A DNA stretch of 64,000 nucleotides from Hirudo medicinalis (Eukaryota > Annelida > Clitellata > Hirudinida > Hirudinidae). The position numbers were made by a program, and so were the translations under genes. Positions 13,901 through 27,364 of this stretch are shown here, piece by piece (within the stretch, counting starts at the first letter, position 1; the number at the start of each line of letters is the position of its first letter). The notes beneath the pieces were generated by a model that worked only from the letters and a program-made list of their open reading frames with translations, searched no databases and was not told the origin of the DNA. The stretch is from assembly GCA_011800805.1 (NCBI GenBank), contig MPNW01000003.1, positions 151,672 through 215,671 of the forward strand. Reading direction: 5' to 3'.

Positions 13901-15869
13901 CTTCATAATTTAAAACACTAAAAATAATCAAGAAATAATAATACCAAAAATTAGTAAAAAAGAAACACTTACAAAAATAGCATTGGATTAAAAATTAGTT
14001 TAAACAAAACAAAACAGAGTTGAACTTTTGAAAGGCATTTAAGAAATTCATTTTAAGGATAAAATTGAAATTCATTAAAAACCTTTCAATCTTATATTGG
14101 ATTGAGCAAGGTCAACTTAATTTTTCATTTTTGTCTTAAACCTGATAATTTCAATCATAATGTTGTTGTAACCCTGACATAAGCATTAATTAATTTTTGT
14201 AATTAAATTTGCTACATTATATATATTGTTACATTTAACCATCATATTTAGAATCTTCTGTAATGCAGCTCTGCAGAACCAAATTGAGTTTGTAGCATTC
14301 CCACACCATATTCCAAAATCTCACACCAGTTTCTACAAATCTTACAGGTTCATACAAAACCTCAACTTGATTATTCAGTTCTATTCACTGAATACTTGCT
14401 CAATAAGCTTACTTGAAAACGTCCCAAGTTTACAGACCCCCCCTCCGGTTTATTTCAATATTGTTTAGATTAAACTTGTATAATTTAAAGATTGTTTATA
14501 ATTTTTTTTTGTGAACCACTCACAAAATAAAAAAAATGAATATTTAATCTGACTCATTTGTTCAAACTTGCACTACTTTTATGCATTTTTGCTTAATATA
14601 TTGACTTTGTTATTTTTTCAAATAACATTATTTATTAATATATTATGCCAAATTAACATGTTTATTTAAACAATAAAACCAACTTCTTTTTTGACATAAC
14701 ATAACATTAATTTATAGTGATTTAAGAAAAATAATGTCTATGAGATAAATCACAACTTTTTAATTCAATATCCAAATTTCGATAGTACTATTTTAAAAAG
14801 TTCCACCAAATCTGAATATAATCTCCCTATCTAGCTTGTTCCACAGATTAACTACTCTAGCCTGAAGTAATTAATCTTCAGAACAACCATTGCCTTCCTG
14901 TATAATTTACATCTATGCCCTCTTGTGGAACATAACTTCAAATTTGAGGGTATTTTCCAAATGATGTTTTGCATTAGTGATTATTATTATTAATCAACCA
15001 AGATTAAAAACACAATAAATGAAACTTGTGTGAGTTCCTGTAAAATAAAATAAATTTTCTGTAAAAGTCACCTTTGTTGTCCTCATTTTCATTAGATCCA
15101 AAACTGAATGCCAGAAGTTTCTCTTTTGATTCTCTTTCCATTTTTAAAGACCTGATGTTAAATTGTCAAAATAACAACAAGAAATCAAGAAAGAATGCAG
15201 CTTGATCCAATAACATGCTTTACTATTGCAGAATCTGGATTGATTAGACAGTGAAATCAGTGAATTACCTGAAACTACCATAAACTATCAGAAGTATTGA
15301 GATAACAAAAGTGAACAGCCTTGATGAATCTACCATGGAATATGCTCTGAAACAAAAAACTTCAAATAAGACAAATATTCTTTGAATATCATATGTAATG
15401 TGCATATTTCTACTCATTTAAATCATTCGCTCCTCAATTTAAGCCCACAAAGTAACACAGTGAAAATGTATTAATCATTAAAACTAACATCTCCAACTTA
15501 ATATCTAAACATAGGCTTTCTAAAGTAACTTCTGCTAGGATCATATAAAATCAGTCATATGTCCAACATAACTATATGTTTTTTTGACAAAACACACCTA
15601 AACGTGATATTTCTAGGTAAATAAATAATACTCGCACTTATTTATAAAACAATGATATTCAGCAAGTTATAATGTGTTGCGGCAATTTCTTAACGACATT
15701 AAACATACAATTGATTTCCTTACAAGAATTGAGACTCTACGACTCATTTTAAAGTAGTGTTAACATTTTGTTACGATATATCAGTTAATCGTAAAACATA
15801 CACGGTATATGTTGTAGGGTCGACATTCAAACCAGTGTCCAAAGCTCGTTCGACTTTGTTTTCGGCCAT
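10940..15869 (-). CDS. SPPL3: Signal peptide peptidase-like 3 (SPPL3)
   Basis: Multipass intramembrane aspartyl protease of the GxGD type; in mammals it sits in the Golgi and sheds glycosyltransferases. Thirteen exons join without frame breaks to 394 residues (human 384): 15802-15869, 15269-15346, 15072-15151, 13009-13128, 12861-12939, 12682-12794, 12372-12478, 12233-12304, 12026-12114, 11911-11956, 11480-11633, 11263-11372 and 10940-11008. Catalytic motifs: YD in VYDVFW, GxGD in LGLGD, and the PAL motif in [10 protein letters not shown]. Family signatures [25 protein letters not shown] and the C-terminus [11 protein letters not shown] are present. The start MAENK matches MAEQT of the family. 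Intron 3 (13129-15071) is unusually long and contains a small hAT-like element. Confidence 0.97.
13260..13547. mobile_element. Non-autonomous hAT-like element (MITE) in SPPL3 intron 3
   Basis: A 288 bp segment whose ends are imperfect inverted repeats: the left begins CATAGGCATAGCC, and the right end, reverse-complemented, begins CAGTGGCATAGCC. Both run into a GGGGGACA-like block. It is flanked by 8 bp CAGGTTTG (13252-13259) and CAGTTTTG (13548-13555), one mismatch apart, the target-site duplication length of hAT transposons. There is no transposase. Other copies in the genome would confirm it. Confidence 0.6.
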
Positions 15870-17819
15870 GTTTTATCAGGAAAATCTAATACTCTAAATA
15901 TCCATGTTTAAAATCCTAATTCAGTACCACAGAACAACCTAATCGTGCTCCTCACAAAGAAATGAAGGCAAACAACGACCGTCCAACAAAGCAGTCACAT
16001 AACAAAGTTTGTGATCAGAAGCTTATTCATTTAAGGAGTTTTTTTTGTAACAAACTTATTTCGGAAATGTGTATTTTAAATTGTCCCCATTAAATGAATC
16101 TGACCATACAGAAACATATTAACACAAGCATAAGCACATTCTCACACATCTGGAGACTCCTCAACCTCAACGTGAGAGTATTATTCAACCAGAGAAATTA
16201 TTATTTTGCTGTTTCATTTTGCATTTTATCACGACATGTCCTTCAAATGAGAAGGTGCGCGAACCGTGCTGGTTAGCGTCCGTGTGTTTTAATCGTTTTA
16301 TTGGCGATATAAATGGGATAGCATATGAAGTTATGTGTCAACTATAAGAATCCAACCTTTAGACCAGTTCTTGTATTTAGTATTATATCCAATACTTCAC
16401 AGACATTCTGCTGATACTTATTTCTCCTGCTTCCAAGAATAATTTTCGAATTTGATCGAATACCAACTTAGAACGAAATTGTCATCTTTTTTGAAATAGT
16501 AATGGATTATCATTTTTTAGATGAATTCTAAATAAGAATTGTTGATAAGGGAATTAATGAAATAATGCTACAAAATAATCACAGGAATGCACTTGATGTT
16601 TCGGGGTTTTCTAAATAAAAATTTGATGTTGAGTGAGATCTTATGTATTAGCTGATTAGCTGATGCAATTTGTCAAAATTTGTATCCATGAATATCTATG
16701 GTCAACCTCCTAAAATCTGAACATAGACACATAACGATGCAATCTCGTCATAAAAAAAAAACGCACTTTTGTTCATTGATTTGATCTGATTAGTTGGACA
16801 AAAGCACAACATGAACTAAAACGATAACACATATAAAAACAAAACAAATATGTCAAAAAGATCCATCTGAATTGAGAAACACCCATTATTATTGCATTTT
16901 ACGAATAATATGCTTGTTTTCATGGAAAGTTTACAAAGCAAGAACGACTACAACAAGATACAATTTAGCTATATATGGAAAACACTTTAAAGACACCAAT
17001 ACATCAGCAGGCAGAAATTTCTGAAAGAATATTGGCCAACTTGTCTAGGATGTTTGGGCTGACTATTTAAGCCTCACTGCCACTCAACAGGAACAGTTCT
17101 TCAGTATATCAGTTGTAGATCCAATAGACGGTGTCCTGCAGTCCCAGCCAAAAACCAAAAATTGGATACGGAGTCAGTTTGCCGTAATTTTCCCACATTT
17201 GTGTTTCGTATACTAATTATATGGCATTCGGATCCATATTCAATACGCCCTTACAACTACGTATTCATTACCTTATAAAAAAAACATTAAATGAGCCATA
17301 ACTAGTGACAAAACATTTGACCACAAACGAAGTACAGTGCTAGAAATATTATTACGACATACCAACTTTTTTTTGATAACTTCCATATAAATTAACATAT
17401 CTTGCTGAAATTTTCAGCAATTAAGTAAATTTCCATTTACAAGCACCTTGTAAAATTTCCTTTAATGTGGGTCAATGGTCCTTGTAAATTATGCAAATGA
17501 ACGATTTTTGGCTTAGAAATATTATTACGACAGCTTCCGTTTTGGGCTCGTTTCATCAAATTAAAGGCCTTGTTGGAAAGATGAAACATTAAATTGTAGA
17601 ATTTTTACGATGTGACATCTCACTTCTTGAACATTGAAAGTGCATGACGTCACTTGATGAAGGCTTATTTGGACACCCTTCAATTCAAATTTAAACTGAA
17701 ATGAAGTATCTGGTGTGGAGGCGTTTTAGCTTTGTGCTGAAACAAAGCGAACCAACTGAACCCTAACTGAATGTTAATAGACCAAACAAGCAGGTTTACA
17801 AATGCTTTAATGATAACGA

Positions 17820-18290
17820 TGACGATGCAGAGCTTGATTAGAGTGGCGTATGTTCAACAGAACTTCAAGACCACTAGAGGGAAGCTTTCTCTAAAGAGGA
17901 AGGTTTTGAGGGCTAAGTGAAACCCGGCTGGATCAGTGTTGGTAATCGAAGGAGGAAGTCTATTCCATATATGCGGGCCAACATCTATAGACACCCAGTG
18001 TAGCACGTCGGGCAGATGATTTGACGAGGGAGCCTCTGGTTGCTGATATGAGCCTAGCAGGCGCATTACAAGTGCAAGTGAAAGGCAGGTATGACGGTGC
18101 ATGACCCAGGAGAGACTTGAAAACGAGTGAAGAGACTTTGTAGTCAATTCTTTGGCGGATACATAGCCAATGGAGATCATGAAGAAGAGGAGTGACGCTG
18201 TTTATGTGTTGTTTATGATTTTAGCAGCGTCGATGGCACGCTGAAGTTGTTCGAGGCTAATAGCTCAAGCATTAGCGTCACTAACAAATA
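17820..18290 (-). mobile_element. LINE fragment, family B, copy 1
   Basis: Minus-strand translation gives GPHIWNRLPPSITNTDP followed by FHLALKTFLF, the usual C-terminal end of non-LTR reverse-transcriptase ORFs (GPxxWNxLPxxI ... FKxxLKxxLF). The same stretch recurs at about 57130-57480 in the same orientation, with shared blocks such as AACTTCAAGACCACT and TTTGACGAGGG. Truncated and dead. Confidence 0.65.
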
Positions 18291-18496
18291 AACCACTTCT
18301 CGGGGGCATTAAATACAAGATTCAATATTTAACGCGAGCATATGCACATTAATACACATTTCGATTACTCATTATGTGAGCGACTCCATTTCATGAATAT
18401 GGTGACTAATTTTAACATTCTTATTCTTCTGCGACTCACAACCTCATAAAGCGTACAAGTGCATATGCTTTAGGCATGATGGTTGGAGAAGTGATG

Positions 18497-18583
18497 GGCA
18501 AAAGCCAACTCACAGGCAACGACTTTTGTCAGTTTTAGGTTTAGATAGAGTTAGGTTAGGTGCCTCTGTGAGTTGCTTTCGCC
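18497..18583. repeat. Short inverted repeat (hairpin / possible MITE)
   Basis: Arms of about 22 bp, GGCAAAAGCCAACTCACAGG at the left and TGCCTCTGTGAGTTGCTTTC at the right, are near-perfect reverse complements around a loop of about 42 bp. No clear target-site duplication is seen. It could be a tiny inverted-repeat transposon or a fold-back remnant. Confidence 0.5.
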
Positions 18584-19145
18584 AACGATTCAATCTAGTT
18601 CTATGCCAACCTAAGACGAAGAGTTGCAAAATAGATTGCTTAAGACCCCACACTTTGAACGATCTTTAAAAAAAAACACCGTCTCACTCAACGATGGTAT
18701 GCTCCAAAGCACCTCCATTTACCCTCCACCATTATCAACATCGGTTGATGCTTTTCGCACTTCACCCGACGTCTGTGAAGTCGAGGTCCATCTACCTCAT
18801 TCTCAAGCCCGACTGAGCTTGTTGTGGCACCAGTCAGCATTATGTTCTACCCTACATAAATAGTCATTTGTTTAGGTTCCACGAGTACTTAACACAAGAA
18901 AACACCTACAACCTCACAGCTTCAACAGCTAGCACAGTTAGCATTTATCAGCAGTAATTGTAAAGCAGTGCTACATTAGTAACACGTAATATTTATAAAC
19001 AATACTAAATCTTAGCCTAAAACAATCTGTCATCGAACAAATGCCACCAAGATCCTCCATTCGTATGCAAATTATGAATTTCTTCAATGATTTATTCATA
19101 GTCAAATTATCCATCATAACACGATTATGCCTACATTCCTAAGGA

Positions 19146-22100
19146 TCATAGCTTACAACTTCCTGCTGTCCTTGGGAATGGAATGACGTCTTTGATATTT
19201 TCAAACCCGAGCAATACTTGGAGGAATCTTTCATATCCTACTCCAAATCCACCGTGCATTGTTGTGCCAAACCTTCGAAGGTCTAAATACCTGGAATTTC
19301 AATTAACTTGTTATTTGAACACATAACCTATACCAAACATTGTTCCAGCATTCAACTTCTCAAATTCTGTAAATAATTCACAAACAACAAATTTCCAACC
19401 ACTCAAGAGATTGAGATTTAAGGCCTTTAATTTTCTCTGTTAGAACATCAAGTCTGTGCTCTCTCAAACTTCCACCGCAGACTTCCCCAACTTCTGGAAA
19501 CAATAGGTCGACCATTGCCACCTGACAAGAAGTCACAGTCAGCAAGAACCCATAAAATGATATTATCACAACTTAACTGTTTTTCCATCCTCGTTAACTT
19601 TAGCATAAAAAGGTGTGAAGGTAGCAGGATAATCTGTGATGAATACTGGAGTTGAATTGAAAGCACTGACAAGGTATCGTTCGTGCTCCTTACTCAGATC
19701 GACTCCCCACTGCAATTAAAAGCTTCAGAGGACTTTTGTTCTCTCAAATCTTTGTAGAATTGGAAATATAAATTGAAATCAAAGTCCCACTAAATGTATT
19801 CTCAACTTGTATTCAGTAACAACTGCACTAATGGCATGAACTTACAAAGACTTTTTTCTCAAATGGTAAGTTTGCCTTCATTAGCATGTCTATAGCTTCA
19901 GTGTAGGTGATGCTGTAAGATTACAAGAGTATTTATAATTAAAATTTAACATCTCGAAATCATAAACTCCACCATTGAAACTTCTTTGACATAATAGTCT
20001 CTATTCTGTCCTAAAATCAGAAGAATAATATATAATTAAATTCTAAAATAAATAAATGTCACTCATTGGTTATTGTAACCTTAATAATGGCTAATTTGTA
20101 GCTCTCACTTTATGATTTTGTTGAGCAACATTTTTCCAAACAAAGTCGACATCTTCCTTGCAATTTTCAAAAACATCCGATGCCATTTTTTTCAAGAGAT
20201 TTTCAATGCACTGTGTTTCAAAAAAGCCATAATTCAGTATATTAATTTGGTAATAATTGAAATTAATACTACACTATTTATTCAACAAACTTAAGGGTCA
20301 TGAGACCACTTATACAAGCCTATACAATTTATGAATGAGAACAACTTGAGCCGCTCCAAATGGCAAGGACAATCAAGTATATGTTAAATAACTATTAAGG
20401 CTATTATATTCAAGTCGCATATTAACACCTTAAAGCAAGAAACAGTATTTGAGTTCAAGACTTCATTTCATGGTTTGACAATCCTATTACAGAAAGAATA
20501 TTTGGCAATGTCTGTCGAAAATTTACTGCAAAGCCATTTAGTAATTTGAAGCAGAATGTTAAGTCAGCCAGGAGGTGACATTTCTCCAGGGTCATATGTT
20601 TGAGAAGTCTTAGTCTCTCCTTCTAGGAGTATTTAGAATGAGAATGTATTGATTTGGTGAATCTATTTTGGATTTTTTCAATTCTACCAAATAGGTATTT
20701 GTGGTGAGGATTCCATACAGGTGAACCATATTCAAGAATTGGTCTGACATAAGTGCAAAAGGCAAGCTTTAAGACATCCTGGTCTCTTGAAGAGAAAGAT
20801 GTCCTGATAATCCATGAGATTGCTGCAGCTTTATAAGTGATGGCGTCAGTGTTGGTTACAAACTTCAAGCAGGGGTCCATCGTGATCCCGAGACCCCTAA
20901 CCCCGTCCTCGCGTTGGAGTGTCCGACCATTGATGGAGTACTTACTCAGGATCATTTTTTTCTTTCTGCGACCCACTGTAGAGAAAACCTGACATTTCTC
21001 TTGCGAGCTGAAGTTTCCAGCTGCGACTCCAGTTACATCTTATCGAGAGCAGTCTGCAGTTGGGTTTGGGAAGAAGTTGGGAACCAATAGAGCTTAACAT
21101 CATCAGCAAACAGTTTGCAAACAATACCAGTATCCATGAACATGTTAGAAAGATCATTGAGGTACAATGAAAAGAGTGTGGGGCCAAGCAGTCTTGGAGG
21201 ACACTGCTGGATACAGGAGCGATATTTGATAACAAAATTTTTTATCACTGTTTCCTCAGTGATAAAAAGCAAATGCCTATCAAAATATTAAGATATAACA
21301 AATAAAATTCTCATTAAGACATCAACATTCTCGAAGAACAACCAAAAGCAACATCTGCTATAACTTCACTCATTAGTAAACACGAACCTCCTTGATGTTG
21401 TCGAGCGAATTGATGAAGGACATCTCAGCTTCTATCATGTGAAACTCTGCAAGGTGGTGTCTCGTATGGGAAGGATCGGCTCTGCACGTCGGTCCGAACG
21501 TGTAAACCTTGGAGAAATTCCTAACGATTAAAATTATTAATGTCGTCATTTAAAATACACATATTGATTGTAATAATCTGAACTGAATCAACATAAATGT
21601 TATTGCATACAAAGAAAATTAATTGGATCTGCAACCAAAAATGACAACCACAACAATATTATTTTCTTTTATAAGACATTTGTTTTCATCAGCTTCAACA
21701 TCAATGCACCTAAATTAACTAAGCATGTATATCAATTTTAGAAATCTCAAAATAAAATACATGAGAAGAATCTATGAGAACCCAGCCACTGCTTCCAAGT
21801 GGAACTGTCCAGATACAGTGAGGAAGGTTGGAACATCGAAGAACATGCCGTTTTGTGGCGGATTTGATTCATTAGCATTTCCAGGCAGCTTCAAGTGCAG
21901 TCATTAAAATGTGAGTAGTTTGAATTTTAAACGTAGGAGAATGCGACAGTTTGTCCGACTCACCATGACCTGGAACACCTCGCCCGCTCCCTCGCAGTCA
22001 TTGGTCGTCAATATCGGGACATGGACGTGCACAAAGTTGTTGTTCTTTATATTATGAAACGTAAAGATGATTAAATTAGTTACTGAATAACAAATATCTG

Positions 22101-23062
22101 CAAAATCTTTAAGCGTATTGAACTAAATCATTTTAATCACTATAGCATTACAACAGACCCTGAAAAATTCATGAGCAGAAAAATGTGCAACATCATTGAT
22201 TCGCAAAAGTGAGGAATGGGTTCTTGTTTTGAACTTCAGATGTGGGTAAGTTCTGATGTATTCTAAACTTTGCTTTTGCTTCACTTTTATTGGAAATACC
22301 TGTTTTATAAGAATTCTTGCATGGCTGAATGTAATTAGAAATAGAATTTAATTTTACATCAACGTCACATCCTCCAACGACATCCAATTTTGTTGCCTTT
22401 AGTTCAACCTTCTGATCTGCATGCTTAGACTTTTCTAAAACTCCTTGAACCTCAACAGCACTGCCAAAGTTGGCACTACTGAAATAACAATTCAAGAGAT
22501 TATTAATAAGTCTTAAGGAAAATTCTTTCAAGTAGTTAAAAAGTTCCAGTGTACAAACACATGATATGACATTACATTACTGGCGAGCATCAGTTTCATC
22601 AATACTAATTAAACATCTTGTCAGAAATTTTTATAGATCTACTGAAATCTTGGCTACTATTTACAAAATGATGACTTTAAGTAAAGCTCTGAACTTTTGA
22701 TCAACACAGTAAAAATAGTTTTATAAAAATAAATTCAATGTATACCTGGTATGCAATGACGATGGCATCACAACCTGGAGTTGCTTAAAATTTGTTCCAT
22801 CATCAATGTTTAAGAAAATAACATTTTTGAGATTTCGCACGGATTTTATCCATCCCTTTAAAATTTAACAACATGGTTTCAGCATTAGTGTTTGGATGCA
22901 TTGCTCCTCATCAAAATGACCCACTTTTATGCACACGCTTTGCGTAGGCAAATCAGCTAAATCGTAAACCTCCTTGACAGTCATACATTTTGAAGAATTC
23001 TTGCGCTGCAGAAACAGATTTGTTCCTTTGAACAAATTTTTAATGACAGGCCTCCACAACAT
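19146..23062 (-). CDS. NARS2: Mitochondrial asparaginyl-tRNA synthetase (NARS2)
   Basis: Class II aminoacyl-tRNA synthetase charging mitochondrial tRNA-Asn. Thirteen exons join in frame to 475 residues (human 477): 22925-23062, 22746-22855, 22358-22478, 22159-22299, 21964-22044, 21782-21888, 21388-21520, 20109-20210, 19982-20010, 19846-19912, 19578-19709, 19400-19521 and 19146-19290. The N-terminal anticodon-binding OB fold carries [11 protein letters not shown] and [10 protein letters not shown]. Catalytic landmarks are [32 protein letters not shown] (motif 2 region), [12 protein letters not shown] and the C-terminal [12 protein letters not shown] (motif 3). The first about 25 residues are basic and lack acidic residues, fitting a mitochondrial presequence. 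Intron 7 (20211-21387) is enlarged by a dead LINE in the same orientation. Confidence 0.96.
20330..21260 (-). mobile_element. CR1/Jockey-like LINE fragment in NARS2 intron 7
   Basis: Minus-strand translations show, in several frames, the end of a reverse transcriptase: [23 protein letters not shown] (the FADD catalytic box), [36 protein letters not shown] and [11 protein letters not shown], then YSERLRL and [13 protein letters not shown]. Stops and frame shifts break the reading frame, and the 5' portion (endonuclease) is missing. It lies in sense with the host gene and wholly inside the intron. Confidence 0.85.
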
Positions 23063-24545
23063 CCCGCAAGAATACCAACCCGAGCAATAATAAGGAGACA
23101 AACAGGAGAATATTTATTGTTAGATACCCCGTTTAATTTCCTCTTTAATGACAATATATTTATCATTACTTCAAACTTTCGGCATTTTAGCTTTATTTAT
23201 TAACAATTATTTTAATTAGAAACATGCCAACTCAATAAGTTGAATAACTTCGTGTTTACGTAATTGTACTTAGATGTTAAAGAGCTTTAAAACGCTATTT
23301 TCTTATTAAAAGTTTTGAGAATTCACACATTAGTTAATGTATGGTCCAGTAACGGTGAGGATTTACCTAGAAAGTTACAATTTTTGATTTCTATATATTA
23401 GGATGTTCCAATCCATAATGGAAATTTTTTAATTAATTATTTGTCTCTCACCAACCGGCATTTCGTGATGGCCATATAGAGATGTAGCCAAAATATTATC
23501 AAGATATATAATATTTAGAACTTGCTCAATACTAACGAATGTTCGAAAAGAACTTTTGCTTTTTTTATCGATCACCTCCCACAATATATTTTTTGCAACT
23601 TGTAACACAAATTAATGCTTGAAATCTTCGATCAAGTGATCTGCACAAGCAGGCGTTTTGGGAGCTGACATTTTTCTCATATGCAGTAGCTGGAGGATCT
23701 TACTGTCCCAAAATTAGTCGACCGACTTCCAATACTAGTTTCAGGACAGGATATGGCAGGATATCCCCCGAAGCTTCACGATAGCGCAGCAACTCTCGGA
23801 AATTATTCTTAAAAAGATTTTGTGTTCATGATGTCTTGAAATCTCCTAACATGGAGTTGTTTGGTCACTTCAAAGAATTTTGGATCCTAATTGATTAAGA
23901 GCATAAATAAAAAAAAACTCTTTTGTTTTTTTTTTAGATGCTTAGAGTCCCAAAATTTTGCCCTTATTTTTGAGTCCATGTATGACCACCTCAACCTCTG
24001 CCTCCATAATAATGGCGGAATATTCGAATAAGTCAGTAAACGTCTGGTAACTCAATTATTTGAATAATCACACAAATCACCCATCCTACAAACCATTGGA
24101 AGCAGACGAATTACTACTTTAGACGATACTTTAGAGGAAAGGAAGGAAAAGTTGGAGCATTCCATGATTGGAAGGTTTTACAGGGAGGCCATCGGAAAAT
24201 TCATTGAAAGCCCACCCTAGAGTTCATCCAAAGCTTACTTTTGATTGTGCCCAATTTTGACATATTTCTCGGCAAAATGTTTGGTGAGCACAAATGTTCT
24301 ATTAATTTAACACTTCACCAGGCAATGCAGCGCTTTCCAAGTCAAACTAAAATGGTATCAACGTAACAGAATTCATGAAATGAATGTTTTGAAACATTAA
24401 ATTCTATGTCTTGCTGACAGCCAAAAAAGAAAAGAAAAAACAAAGTAATCCATCTTCATAACTAGCTGCTAAATTTCAAGCATTTGGAAAAATTTTATTT
24501 GCTGCAACTTTAAAAATCTTGTCCTATCTCTTGGAGTTCACGAAG
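23063..24545. other. Intergenic spacer between NARS2 and HSD17B14-like gene
   Basis: Contains the NARS2 5' flank and the 3' end of the dehydrogenase, with a TTTATT (AATAAA on the minus strand) near 24500. The part at 23640-24240 is less AT-rich and may be old transposon debris, but no protein family is recognised. Confidence 0.5.
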
Positions 24546-27364
24546 TCAAACTTTTGTTCTGTTTTTGTGGCCGTAGTTGAGTTCTGCGCCTCCCGACAAA
24601 GGAATGTCGACACCAGTCATAAATGAGCCCTCAGCAGCCAAGAACAAGCACAGGTCTGCACAGTTCTCAGGGGTTCCAAACTTGCCCAGAAGCTGAAAAT
24701 GTTAATCATATTAATTAAATAATATCGTTAAATAATAACGAATATATTTCTTTTGTGATAATAGTAATAAAGCTAATAATTCAAAATAAATTAAATTTAT
24801 TAACGAAACCATAGCAGTGATCACAGACAAGTTGCATTTAAGTGAATTCATTAACCTGTGCATTTCTACCAGCTTCTATAATCTTCTCGAAGTCATCACA
24901 CTCCATAGCCACAGACTGCCACATTGGCGTTATGATGTTACCAGGTGATATTCTGCCATCCAAAGTTTCAGAGTTGTTGAACAAATTATATAATTAATAG
25001 CTAACTAATTATTTCATAATAATAAGTGAATTTGTATAGCGCCATAAGCGTAAGCATCAGGTGCACTTAGACCATTTATGCAGCGCCGTCTCCCAGAGGC
25101 GCTTTGTGATGGTTAGAGCTGGGTTGCGAACACGACACATAACGACTGTTGCTTTTACCATCGCTCGCAGTAAAGCAAACCTCTGAGCCAACTTGCACCC
25201 CTATTTAATAAATATCACTTAACATTCACATGTTAGCAACAAGTCCCTATGACCTAATAACAATCTATTTTTGTACAATTTGTTTACTTTTAAACAATGG
25301 AATACGATAGTCATAATTAGAAGCAATTATTGAATTTTAAGGCAATGTTTTACAAAAACAGCAATCAATTGATAGATTGAATCATGTGCGATTGAAGAGA
25401 TGAAAACACTTACGAATTAACTCGAACTTGGTGGGCGGCCTCATCGATGGCCAAGGATTTGGTCATGGCGGTGATTGCACCCTAGAAATTAATTATCGGT
25501 TAACGAGGTAGTCGTCGAAGCTATAAATGATCAATTAATGTCTCTTGCTTTTGTGGCACAATATGTGACTGCCTCCGACTGACCAATCCAGTTAACCAGA
25601 CTGGAGATGTTGATGATATTTCCACTTGTCTTCCTCAGGTGTGGTAAAGCGTACTGTTGGAATGAAGAATTTCATGACTGATAGCATTTCGAATTAATAC
25701 TTGCAAATGTTGTCAATTCTTTGGAATTTCTTTGATTTTTAAATTTCGAACTTTTAACTCATCAAAGAAGAACTTTTAGCAGAATTTAAATTCGTGTTAA
25801 AATTATCACTTTTGAAGTCAGAAAGTACGCCATGACGTTGATGCTAAAAAGTTCTCTGAACTCTTCGGATGAGAAGTGATCAATTGTTTTGTGGGGAGGA
25901 TCTGAAGCAGGAATTACTAGTAAGTTATGATAATATATGTTAATTTTTTGTAATCAAACAAAGTTTTATTATCACGCTGATGCTACGTGGCATCATTAAT
26001 AGGGAAAGTCATGGAAAAGCACTTGTATAATTGCCTTAGTTCATATTACCACGTTTGAAAATTTTTATATGCATAATAATATGTTCTATTTATATAAGAA
26101 AATAGTAATTTTTATTTAATGTTTTTATTAGTTGTTTATTTCGTGTCAGAAATAATGTCAACTTTGAAATTAGATGAGGGAATAAAGTTAGAAAGGCGTT
26201 TTTACGTAGGTGCAACGGTTTCAAATGGCGGTTCAAGGACGTCAAAGTTTTTTCAGCATTGGATAATAATAGATGGTGAATTAGTGATAAAAATAGTTTT
26301 TACAAAAGAAAATTTTTGAGACTCACGAACACCGGCATTGTTAATGAGACAATCGATTTTGCCAAACATTTTCAGTGTTTCGTTGATCAAATTCTGAAAT
26401 CACAATTTAAAACACCACGAATACAATTAATTGTAAGCGTACGCACCCTCAAACGTTTGTCCAAATTTTGCTAAGGAACGAGATTATTCAATAAAACCCT
26501 ACATAACTTGTCGTCAGACGATGAGATTTTATAACCGTAGGATAAAACTTTACAAATTTTTGTTGGACGGATCTACAAGGTCCTTATTTTGTTAGGTCTG
26601 AATATTTCAGGACCCCACCTACTTTTTGGCGAGCTTAAACACTCAGTGCATAAATCAAAAGAGGTAGAATTCAAAGTTGACAGGCCTTAAAAACTAACCT
26701 TTCAGCACTGAATGATCTCCACAAATTGGCAACAAATTAAAAAATTCACGCAGTTAAAGTACCACGTTGAAAGTCTATTATTTAAAAAACACGCACACAA
26801 TTATTTTGTGCTTCGAGTAGAATAGAGGTTCCTAAGACCTTCATATTTAACTCGTTAATATTCAATTCATAAATTTTAAAATAATTAATATTCAACTCGT
26901 TAATATTCATCGAATTTACAATTGAACATTACCTCAGGTGATAACCTAATAATTTTTCAAAGTGAAAACAAATCAACCTTGATGTGTTCTTCCTTGTTGA
27001 GATCACAAAATACGTATGAGAAAGTCCCTGGTCCTTGTGACTCTAAGTTCTTCTCCATGGCCAGTCCTTTCTCCTCTGAAATTCATTGCTTCATTTTGAA
27101 GGAACACGGTTCACCGAATATTAATTGATTTGAAAACAAACCTTCGTTAGAACAGGCCACCACATTTGCTCCCTCTAGAACTGAAACAGGGTCAAATTAT
27201 ACTAACACGTAAAAAGCTAAAAACAGTTTAAATTCACTGTCAAGGTCGGAAAATATTCCAAACTCACCAAACTTGAGAGCAATTCCTTCACCGATTCCAC
27301 TAGTGGCTCCTGTAACGATGACAACCTTGTCCTTGTACCTCAATTTTTGAATGTTCTCCAACAT
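24546..27364 (-). CDS. HSD17B14: HSD17B14-like short-chain dehydrogenase/reductase
   Basis: NAD-dependent SDR; the human relative (DHRS10) oxidises 17-beta-hydroxysteroids and L-fucose. Nine exons join in frame to 267 residues (human 270): 27268-27364, 27142-27174, 26978-27075, 26327-26393, 25810-25901, 25549-25653, 25414-25481, 24856-24952 and 24546-24692. Landmarks: the dinucleotide motif [12 protein letters not shown], catalytic Ser in NIISSL-type context (INISS), catalytic YCATK, and the C-terminal SGGAELNYG, which is diagnostic for this subfamily. The intron between 25549 and 25481 starts with GC (GCAAGA), a GC-AG intron, and joins in frame. An in-frame upstream ATG at 27439 would add a 25-residue leader; the start chosen here matches family length. 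Confidence 0.93.
25030..25200 (+). repeat. Dispersed repeat family A, copy 2
   Basis: Lies in the HSD17B14-like gene between the exons ending at 24952 and starting at 25414. It shares CATTTATGCAGCGCC and the core GAACACGACACATAACGAC with the copies at 4630-4775 and 32585-32755. It extends left into GCGCCATAAGCG and TTAGACC, which also match the minus-strand copy loosely. Confidence 0.65.

Larger units (their letters stand above)
15870..19145. other. Intergenic spacer between SPPL3 and NARS2
   Basis: Upstream of SPPL3 and downstream of NARS2. It holds a LINE C-terminal fragment (about 17820-18290) and a short inverted repeat (18497-18583), listed separately. A TTTATT at about 19090, an AATAAA on the minus strand, is a plausible NARS2 polyadenylation signal. 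Nothing else is recognised. Confidence 0.55.
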
